From: CBDBZX01 sp965213645 | Lineage (GTDB): Bacteria; Deinococcota; Deinococci; Deinococcales; Trueperaceae | DNA: 64,000 nucleotides | Assembly (NCBI GenBank): GCA_965213645.1 | Contig: CBDBZX010000002.1 | Span: 186,001 to 250,000, forward strand | Direction: 5' to 3' | Part shown: piece after piece, positions 54,697 through 61,359 of the stretch | Numbering within the stretch: the first letter of the stretch is position 1 | Layout: every line of letters starts with the position of its first letter | The notes under the pieces: generated by a model | Told to the model about the DNA's origin: nothing | What the model saw: the letters and a program-made list of their open reading frames with translations, nothing else | Database searches by the model: none | Position numbers and translations under genes: made by a program

Positions 54697-55916
54697 TCAC
54701 AACAGTTTATCTGGTTTTACTCTACGCTTTGGTCGTTCCTTACATCGGCCTGATGCTGATGGTCGTGGTCGGACTCTTCCGCCGCAACGAGCGCCCTTTC
54801 AACCCCGCAATACCTTCAGTCAGCGTCATTATCCCTGCGCACAACGAAGAGGATAAAATCGGCGCAACCCTAGAATCGCTCTCTAAACAGCGTTACGACG
54901 GAGAGGTCGAGTTCGTCATCGTCAATGACCGCTCACGTGACGCGACGCCTACTATTATTCAAGCGTTTGTAGAGCGTGATTCGCGTTTTCGGCTCGTCAA
55001 CGTCGCGGAGCCGAGCCGCCGCCTCGCGCCCAAAGTTAACGCGGTGAATATCGGTATCGCCAACTCAACAGGTGAGATCATCTTGACCAGCGACGCGGAC
55101 TGCCAGTATCCTACGGGCTGGGTCAACGGCATGGTCTCACACTTCGAGACGGACGTAGCGATGGTCGTGGGCTACGTCGAGAGCACGCAGCCGGGCGACG
55201 GGGCGGGCGCGGTGCAGCGCTTCGAGTCTACCGACTGGCTCTCCTTGATGCTCACCTCGATGGCGCTAACGCACTTCGGCTGGAAGTTCGCCAGCAGCGC
55301 CAACAACCAGGGCTACCGCCGCTCCGCCTTTGAGGAGATCGGCGGCTTCGGCGCGTCGGGGCGTGCGCCTAGCGGCGACGAAGACCTCTTGACCCAGCGC
55401 ATGGGACGCTTGCAAGCGGGGCGCATCGTCTTCGCCAGCGACCCCAACATCCGCGTCTTCACTCAGCCGATGCCGTCAACACTTGCACTTCTCAACCAGC
55501 GCCGCCGCTGGGTCTCGCGCTACCGCCACATCATGCACTACCACCCCGCCTTTTGGCTGAGCATTTTTACGCTAGGGTTTCAGAGTATCTTTTTGTCTGC
55601 TGGCGTTCTCTTATCACCTTTTTTCCCAGCGATTGCACCTTATGTGCTCGGACTTTGGGCGGTTAAACTCGCCGTGGAATTTTACGGCATGTATATAGGG
55701 ACGGGCATGATGGGGCGGCGCGACCTGTGGGGCGTGACGACGGTGACGTGGGCGCTCTTACATCCTTTTTTCATTGCAACGGTGGTGATTTGGTCGCTCA
55801 TTAAGACGGGCGAGTGGAAGGCCGGGGCGCAGGGGTATCGGCGGCGCTTTATGAAGCGGCAGTTTAGGGAGATAAGGCGGGAGTGGCGGCGGAAGGTGCG
55901 CGGGGGGACGTTGTAG
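54693..55916 (+). CDS. GT2-family membrane glycosyltransferase
   Basis: An N-terminal helix leads into a GT-A catalytic domain. VSVIIPAHNEEDKIGATLESL starts the fold, FVIVNDRSRDATP and LTSDADCQYP hold the nucleotide and metal-binding Asp residues (DxD-type), and GEDLLTQRMGRLQAGR style sequence (GDEDLLTQRM) and RRRRWVSRY (QRRRWVSRYRH) hold the Q/RXXRW acceptor motif. Three C-terminal helices complete a processive or single-addition GT2 such as those making glycolipids or polysaccharides. It precedes a DinB-like gene and the sqdB-sqdX pair, so a glycolipid role is possible. Confidence 0.88.
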   Translation: MITTVYLVLLYALVVPYIGLMLMVVVGLFRRNERPFNPAIPSVSVIIPAHNEEDKIGATLESLSKQRYDGEVEFVIVNDRSRDATPTIIQAFVERDSRFRLVNVAEPSRRLAPKVNAVNIGIANSTGEIILTSDADCQYPTGWVNGMVSHFETDVAMVVGYVESTQPGDGAGAVQRFESTDWLSLMLTSMALTHFGWKFASSANNQGYRRSAFEEIGGFGASGRAPSGDEDLLTQRMGRLQAGRIVFASDPNIRVFTQPMPSTLALLNQRRRWVSRYRHIMHYHPAFWLSIFTLGFQSIFLSAGVLLSPFFPAIAPYVLGLWAVKLAVEFYGMYIGTGMMGRRDLWGVTTVTWALLHPFFIATVVIWSLIKTGEWKAGAQGYRRRFMKRQFREIRREWRRKVRGGTL

Positions 55917-56045
55917 ATAGGTGAGTTAAGTACGTATTAGCACCTCTTTTTTCTTTGGAGAGAAATTGTGCCAGACATTCTCGTAAAGCTTATCGAGCAT
56001 AACAACTGGGCGAATCTCCAGATTATTAGACCTCTTGCAAAAGTC

Positions 56046-56443
56046 AGAAGTCGAGATTGGCGTTAATGAGCCCGGCGATGAGGTTAAAGCGCAAAGAGAA
56101 GCGCTTGCGCCTATTGTGGTAAGTTTCCTTGAGAATGCGCCAGACCTTGAGCGAACGAATCACATCCAGTCAAGCTGGACGAACGGTGTTCTACCGCAAT
56201 GCGGAAGCGTCCTAGCGCCCGGTCGTGTTGTTTGTCTTCGTCACTAAGCTCACCGCCTTTAGGCTTTTTGATGGGCAAGCAAGTCTGCGGGTGACGTGAG
56301 GCGAGACCTTGGTAGCCGCTATCAGCGACGTACCAGACTTCGGGCTTACACCTAGGGGCTGTTTCTTTGAACAGCGCGTAGTCGTGCTTAGGTCCTTTCG
56401 CGTGCGCTGTAGAGAGAATCTCCGTACTGCTCGCGTCTACCAA
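56046..56443 (-). CDS. IS5-type transposase, C-terminal part (orfB), disrupted
   Basis: The DDE region reads VDASSTEILSTAHAKGPKHD, VWYVADSGYQGL and IAVEHR, with the catalytic Asp in ADSGYQG and the Glu in RIAVEHR. After VEHR a 22-base insertion changes the frame, giving SSSLTGCDSF instead of IRSLKVWRIL. Without the insertion the frame runs to a stop at 56044-56046 near the left end. The gene therefore cannot make a full transposase as written. This may be true decay. Confidence 0.7.
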
Positions 56444-56454
56444 AACTTGACTTT

Positions 56455-56883
56455 TCAGGGTGTGGCGCTGCTTTTTTCCGCTAAAGTAACGTCGCTCCTT
56501 TTTTTGGGCTTCTCAATAGGCGTCTCGGTGACATCAACCAAGACGACAGTCCACTCAGTCTCTTCCACCTCGCGCCTTTTAGGTAAGCTGAACTTGCCTG
56601 AAGCGATGAGCACGTCTTCAGTCCGCGTAATGATCCGGTTTGCTGTAGATTCGTGAAGTCCGTAACTCGCCGCGATGTGAAACTGTGTCCTGTATTCGCG
56701 CCAGTACGACAGCGCTAAGAGCAGCTTGTCCTCCAAGCTGAGTTTGCTCGTGCGTCCCGCCTTCTTCTTCTGACGTTCAGCTTCTCGTAAAACGTCGAGC
56801 ATCTGTTTGAACACCCCAGGCTTGACGCCTGTTAAGCGTCTGAACCCTTCTGGCGTTAGTCCTCTAACCTCTTCGTATCGCAT
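56455..56883 (-). CDS. IS5-type transposase, N-terminal part (orfA)
   Basis: The frame encodes an N-terminal HTH of the DDE_Tnp_4-linked type: LTPEGFRRLTGVKPGVFKQM and LSLEDKLLLALSYWREYRTQ, followed by TANRIITRTEDVLI and TEWTVVLVDVTETPIEKPKK. The first catalytic Asp may be in VDVTETP. The frame stops after ATP at 56455, just beyond a seven-A run. At that run the -1 frame continues with RRYFSGKKQRHTLKSQVLV, so a fused product is expected if slippage or frameshifting occurs. Confidence 0.8.
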   Translation of the reverse strand: MRYEEVRGLTPEGFRRLTGVKPGVFKQMLDVLREAERQKKKAGRTSKLSLEDKLLLALSYWREYRTQFHIAASYGLHESTANRIITRTEDVLIASGKFSLPKRREVEETEWTVVLVDVTETPIEKPKKRSDVTLAEKSSATP

Positions 56884-57372
56884 AGCCTTACTTTGCAGCT
56901 ATATGTCTACTTTTGCAAGAGGTCTATTGAAGCCTGCTCCACTTTAAGCGAAGAGCAATTAGACGCCGTTCCTCTGCCTACCTCGAGCTGGAGCATTCGC
57001 CACACCTTATTCCATCTCGTCGAGTCGCAGGGAGGCTATGTTTCGCTCTTGACCTCTTCACCTAAGCGGAAACAAGCTATACCTCTCACCAATTCATTTA
57101 CCAAGTTGCGGCGGGCAGCCGAAAGGAGCGGAGAGGCGCTACTCACCCTCATTCACAGCGAAACCGGCGAATACTTCGCTGCACGGATTCAGACAGCGGA
57201 CGGTTACTCCATAGACCTATGGGTCGTCGTCGTCCAGGCGATCAACCACGCTACAGAACACCGTAGACAAATTCGCAGAATGTTGCGAATTTTAGATGTT
57301 ACACCACCTGGACTTGACGGCTGGACCTTCGGAGAGGTTACAGATGCGGTTGTTCCCGTTACTACAGGATGA

Positions 57373-57725
57373 ACCGTTAGATTAGACATGGCACAGCTAA
57401 GTACTCCTACAGAATTAGTTTTAACTACCCCGAAGTATTGTGCCAGCAGCGCTGCTTCGTAGGGGCGGGTTTCAAACCCGCCCCTACCACGCCGAAACGC
57501 TTTCTGTTATTCGTGAGCAGCGCTAAGATTCATATTTTAAGAGCGTTTCTTGGTTCAACTTAAATGAGTGCAAGTACCTAGGTTCAGCAGAACGATCTGA
57601 CACTCGCCGCTCAGCCTAAATGTTAAACTTCTTACTATAAGCCCGCTAAATTGCTCTTTTACCTGCAGTTTAGATTTGCATTCGGGTCTATCTTTACAGG
57701 AAATTTACCTTTTATGGAGGCAACG
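57373..57725. other. Gap before sqdB with REP copy
   Basis: A 353-base gap without a gene. It holds REP copy 3 (57461-57489) and the sqdB leader. The ribosome site ATGGAGGCAACG precedes the sqdB ATG at 57726. Confidence 0.45.
57461..57489. repeat. REP-like palindrome, copy 3 of 3
   Basis: The arms match copy 1 exactly (GTAGGGGCGGGTTT and its complement), with one central base differing (C instead of G). The left flank GCTGC-TTC also resembles copy 1. Confidence 0.8.
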
Positions 57726-58937
57726 ATGAAGGTCATGATTTTAGGCGGAGACGGCTTCTGCGGCTGGCCCACCGCGCTGCACTTGTCAAACTTAGGCCAT
57801 GAGGTCGTACTTCTCGACAACTTGTCGCGGCGCAATATCGACAACGAACTAGAAGCGGGCTCTTTAACGCCGATTCAGCCCATCGGTACGCGCCTCAAAG
57901 TGTGGCAAGAGGTCTCGGGTGAGACGATAGGGTTTTACAACCTCGACATCGCCCAGGAATACGAACGCCTCTTACACGTTATTTTGGCGGAGGAACCGGA
58001 CGCCATCGTGCACTTCGCCGAGCAACGCGCCGCGCCCTACTCGATGAAGTCGCCCAGGCACAAGCGCTACACGGTCAATAACAACCTCAACGCCACGCAC
58101 AACGTCCTTTGCGCCATCGTCGAATCGGGGCTCGATATTCACGTGGCGCACTTAGGCACGATGGGCGTTTACGGCTACGGCACGGCGGGGATGAAGATTC
58201 CCGAAGGCTATTTAGACGTCGAAGTCAAAACCGACACGGGCGAGCGCATGATGCAGCAGATTCTCTACCCGACCAATCCCGGTAGCGTCTACCACATGAC
58301 TAAAACGCAGGACCAACTCTTTTTCGCCTACTACAACAAAAACGACAGTGTGAGAGTTACCGACTTGCACCAGGGCATCGTCTGGGGTACGAATACTGAG
58401 GAGACGAAGCGCGACGAGCGTTTAGTCAACCGCTTCGACTACGACGGCGACTACGGCACGGTCTTAAACCGCTTTTTGATGCAAGCCGCCGTGGGTTATC
58501 CGCTGACCGTGCACGGGACGGGCGGACAGACGCGAGCATTCATTCACATTCAGGACACGGTTAAGTGTATCCAACTCGCCTTGGAAAACCCCCCCGAAAA
58601 GGGCGAGCGCGTCAAAATCTTAAACCAGATGACCGAGACCCACCGCGTCCGCGACCTAGCTGAGATGATCAGTGAGATGACGGGCGCAGAGGTCGCATAT
58701 CTGGACAACCCACGCAAAGAGGCCGCCGAGAACGAACTCCACGTCAAAAATGACCTCTTCTTGGATATGGGTTTGAACCCCACTACGCTCTCCGAAGGAC
58801 TGCTATTGGAAGTGACCGAAATTGCCCGCAAGTATAAGGACCGCGCCGACATGAACAAGATTCCTTCGACGTCGGTGTGGACAAAGGAGCAGAAAGCGGG
58901 GATTTTGAAGGATAAGAAGTTGGAAACAGCAGGCTAG
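57726..58937 (+). CDS. sqdB: UDP-sulfoquinovose synthase
   Basis: This 403-aa SDR-type enzyme converts UDP-glucose and sulfite to UDP-sulfoquinovose. The extended-SDR start MILGGDGFCGWPTALHLSN is the family signature (residues 4-22). HEVVLLDNLSRRNIDNELEAGSL follows, and SVYHMTK holds the active-site YxxxK. Later VTDLHQGIVWGTNTEET matches SqdB/SQD1. The start at 57726 is chosen because GGAGG lies upstream and an earlier in-frame start would add a hydrophobic stretch unlike the family. It is followed by sqdX after a terminator-like hairpin. Confidence 0.93.
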   Translation: MKVMILGGDGFCGWPTALHLSNLGHEVVLLDNLSRRNIDNELEAGSLTPIQPIGTRLKVWQEVSGETIGFYNLDIAQEYERLLHVILAEEPDAIVHFAEQRAAPYSMKSPRHKRYTVNNNLNATHNVLCAIVESGLDIHVAHLGTMGVYGYGTAGMKIPEGYLDVEVKTDTGERMMQQILYPTNPGSVYHMTKTQDQLFFAYYNKNDSVRVTDLHQGIVWGTNTEETKRDERLVNRFDYDGDYGTVLNRFLMQAAVGYPLTVHGTGGQTRAFIHIQDTVKCIQLALENPPEKGERVKILNQMTETHRVRDLAEMISEMTGAEVAYLDNPRKEAAENELHVKNDLFLDMGLNPTTLSEGLLLEVTEIARKYKDRADMNKIPSTSVWTKEQKAGILKDKKLETAG

Positions 58938-58949
58938 AGATAGAAGAGG

Positions 58950-58994
58950 AAAGATAGAAGATAGAAGATTTTTCTCTTCTATCTTTCTTTTTTA
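58950..58994 (+). terminator. Terminator-like hairpin between sqdB and sqdX
   Basis: Arms GAAAGATAGAAG (58950-58961) and CTTCTATCTTTC (58977-58988) with a 15-base loop are followed by six T. It lies 16 bases upstream of the sqdX start, so it may reduce sqdX expression relative to sqdB. Confidence 0.7.
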
Positions 58995-59010
58995 ATCTTC
59001 CATCACCTTT

Positions 59011-60156
59011 ATGAAGATCGCCCTCTTCACCGAGACGTTTTTGCCTAAAATTGACGGCGTCGTTACGCGAATCGTGCGCACCTTGGAGCAGTTTCGCGCT
59101 TTCGGTCACGAAGCCATTATCTTCGCGCCGCATAACCCGCCGGAGTTCTATGCAGGCTTCCGCGTGGTGCGCGTACCGGGTGTGCCCTTTAAGCCCTGGT
59201 ATCCCGAATTGATTCTGGGGATGCCGCGCCCGCGACTCGGGCGCGAGTTGGACGCTTTCGCACCCGACCTCGTCCACGTCGTCAACCCGGTGATTTTGGG
59301 GCTGTGGGGCACGGCGATTGCCAAGCAGCGCAACTTGCCGCTGCTCGCCTCTTTTCATACCGATTTGCCGCAGTACGTCGCCCACCTCAAGTTGGGCTTC
59401 TTAAAACCCCTCTCGCATACCTGGATTCGCGACGTGCACAACCAAGCCCACGTCAACCTCTGCACGAGTCAGCCGATGGTCAACACGGCGCGGGGCTTGG
59501 GCATCAAGCGCGTACGGCTCTGGCCCAAAGCGGTAGACACCGAGACGTATCATCCAAGGAACACCTCCGCCGCGATGAGGGCGCGGCTTTCGGGCGGTCA
59601 TCCCGAACTGCCCCTCATGATTTACGTCGGGCGGCTCTCGCACGAGAAGCGGCTCGACTGGCTCTATGCGCCTGTGACGCAACTCAGCGGCGTGCGCCTC
59701 GCCTTTGTGGGCTCGGGGCCAGCGGAAGCGTTTCTTAAAGAGCGTTTCAAGGACACGCCCACCGTCTTCACAGGCTACATGAGCGGACAGGACTTAGCTG
59801 AAGCCTACGCCAGCGCCGACGTGTTCGCTTTCCCTAGCGACACCGAAACGCTCGGTTTCGTGGCGATGGAGGCGATGGCTTCGGGCATCCCTGTGGTGGG
59901 CGCACGTGCGGGCGGCATCCCCGACGTGATTACGCCGGGTGAGAACGGCTTCATGTTTACGCCCGGCGACTTGGGTGAGTTGACCGAGCAGTTGGGGAGG
60001 CTCATCCAAGACACCGAGTTGCGAAAGAGGTTGGGCCGACAAGCGAGGCAGAGTGTGGAGCGCTGGGGTTGGCAGGAGAGCACGGAGACGTTGCTCGAGT
60101 ATTATCAACGAGCACAGACCATCCACAAACGCTATGACCCACCCAGCGCGTACTGA
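59011..60156 (+). CDS. sqdX: Sulfoquinovosyltransferase-like GT4 glycosyltransferase
   Basis: This 381-aa GT-B glycosyltransferase family 4 protein probably moves sulfoquinovose from UDP to diacylglycerol, giving the sulfolipid SQDG. The N-domain begins MKIALFTETFLPKIDGVVTR. The C-domain has IYVGRLSHEKRLDWL, the acceptor-side VGSGPAEAFL, and EALASG-type loop (MEAMASGIPVVGARAGGIPD). The sequence pattern matches SqdX, and its place directly after sqdB supports that. It may also belong to a closely related glycolipid GT4. The pairing with sqdB is the main evidence. Confidence 0.85.
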   Translation: MKIALFTETFLPKIDGVVTRIVRTLEQFRAFGHEAIIFAPHNPPEFYAGFRVVRVPGVPFKPWYPELILGMPRPRLGRELDAFAPDLVHVVNPVILGLWGTAIAKQRNLPLLASFHTDLPQYVAHLKLGFLKPLSHTWIRDVHNQAHVNLCTSQPMVNTARGLGIKRVRLWPKAVDTETYHPRNTSAAMRARLSGGHPELPLMIYVGRLSHEKRLDWLYAPVTQLSGVRLAFVGSGPAEAFLKERFKDTPTVFTGYMSGQDLAEAYASADVFAFPSDTETLGFVAMEAMASGIPVVGARAGGIPDVITPGENGFMFTPGDLGELTEQLGRLIQDTELRKRLGRQARQSVERWGWQESTETLLEYYQRAQTIHKRYDPPSAY

Positions 60157-60254
60157 CGAATTCATCTTCTATCTTCTATCTTTCTTCACCCCTTCGGTGT
60201 ATCTCCAAACCCCGCACGCCACCCTCTAAACCCCCTTTTGCGGTAGCATAGCGC

Positions 60255-61160
60255 ATGGTTCGCTCCCTCGAGACCCGCCATCTCCCCGCGCTCTTAGACC
60301 TCTTGAAGCGCCAAGACGACCAGGCCGAGCTGCGCACCATGAGCCCTGAAAGCCGCGAGCTCGAGGAGTTGACACTAGAGTTAGGCGAGTTGTCGCCCTA
60401 CAGTGAACTCTTCCCCTTCGTGCTGGCACGTGACGAGGATAGTAATGGCGACTTCGCCGCTTACGTGGCGCTCTGCAACTACGGCGGCGAGGCATTTTTA
60501 GAGGGTCCCTTAATTCAACCCGAGGTGGCAGCAGAAACAGTTTATCCTCTGGTCGAGAAGGTGGTCGAGGAAGCTCAGCGCTACGGTTACGGCTTCCTAG
60601 AGGCATTTGTAGACGAGGAGAACGTGCGCTCGCAAGAGGTCTTGCAGGCGAATCACTTCGAGCCCTTTCGCACCACCTACATCTACGAATTCACTCGCCA
60701 AGACAAGCTCAAGCCGCTCTCGCCTAGCGAGTTTCACTTCGACATGTCGGGCGAAATCACCGCCTCGGACTACAGAGGGCTCTACCGCGAGACGAGCGAC
60801 AACTGGAGCACGCGCTTAGCCTGGAGCGATGAGGAACTCACCGAGCGCTTTAGCGACCCCGACGTGAAGCTGATGCTGGCCTATCAGAATGATGAGGTCG
60901 TGGGGCATCTGGAACTCGAGCTCATCTCCGAAGAGAATTACGCCGAAATCGCCTACTTCGGCGTGTTGCCCCGCGCTAGAGGTCAGAAGCTTGGACGCGA
61001 GTTGCTCCTGCGCGGTTTACACGAAGCCTTTCAAGATGAGGGCGTTTCCCTCGTCTTAGCGCGGGCGCACGACGACGAACGCGCCGCCTCGTTTTCCTTG
61101 GAGAAAACCGGCTTTCACCTCTCACACGCAGTGGTAGCGCTGACGCTCGAGCTGGACTAA
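60255..61160 (+). CDS. Tandem-GNAT acetyltransferase
   Basis: The 301-aa protein has two GNAT-fold halves. The C-terminal half shows the acetyl-CoA loop GVLPRARGQKLGRELLLRG, followed by LEKTGFHLSHAVV. The N-terminal half lacks a clear Q/RxxGxG/A, so it is probably structural. Double-GNAT proteins act on small amines, antibiotics or proteins; the substrate is unknown. ATG at 60255 is the start. Confidence 0.85.
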   Translation: MVRSLETRHLPALLDLLKRQDDQAELRTMSPESRELEELTLELGELSPYSELFPFVLARDEDSNGDFAAYVALCNYGGEAFLEGPLIQPEVAAETVYPLVEKVVEEAQRYGYGFLEAFVDEENVRSQEVLQANHFEPFRTTYIYEFTRQDKLKPLSPSEFHFDMSGEITASDYRGLYRETSDNWSTRLAWSDEELTERFSDPDVKLMLAYQNDEVVGHLELELISEENYAEIAYFGVLPRARGQKLGRELLLRGLHEAFQDEGVSLVLARAHDDERAASFSLEKTGFHLSHAVVALTLELD

Positions 61161-61359
61161 AAAAAGCTTGACTAAACGACAGTTTCACATACTAACCGCA
61201 GGGCGAAGCGCAGCTTTGACGCTTTTTCTGTAGTTTATTCTCTTGTTTCACCGAACTTTAATAAAAAGCGTCATTCTCTCTGTTCCTTGTTATGGTGGCA
61301 CCGTCCACAGCCACAGACCAGGTGGCCTCAACTCGACGTGCATTCTCTGGGAGGGTGTT

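Larger units (their letters stand above)
56028..56925 (-). mobile_element. IS5-type insertion sequence (898 bp)
   Basis: Terminal inverted repeats are AGACCTCTTGCAAAAGT (56028-56044) and ACTTTTGCAAGAGGTCT (56909-56925), a perfect 17-bp pair. ATT flanks both sides (56025-56027, 56926-56928); a TA duplication gives the same reading. Two minus-strand frames encode a DDE transposase: orfA (56455-56883) and orfB (56046-56443). The orfs are joined by a frame change at an A7 run. A 22-base insertion also breaks orfB near 56165, so the copy is probably inactive. Confidence 0.9.
55968..57372 (+). pseudogene. DinB/DUF664-family gene interrupted by an IS
   Basis: The 5' part (55968-56027) encodes MPDILVKLIEHNNWANLQII, and the 3' part (56929-57372) continues EACSTLSEEQLDAVPLPTSS. 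Joining them across the IS restores an open frame of about 160 residues with DinB-like His positions (HNNWAN, HTLFHLV, INHATEHRRQI), which bind a metal in this helical family. The family includes thiol-transferase-like and stress proteins; the role is unknown. GTG is the start, with GGAG upstream. Removing the 898-bp IS and one copy of ATT yields the intact protein, so the insertion is recent. Confidence 0.8.

Noticed and set aside
54300..57400. Shared 15-base match of the 22-base insertion in orfB with a spot near 30435
   Set aside because: Matches of 15 bases are expected by chance several times in a 64-kb window.
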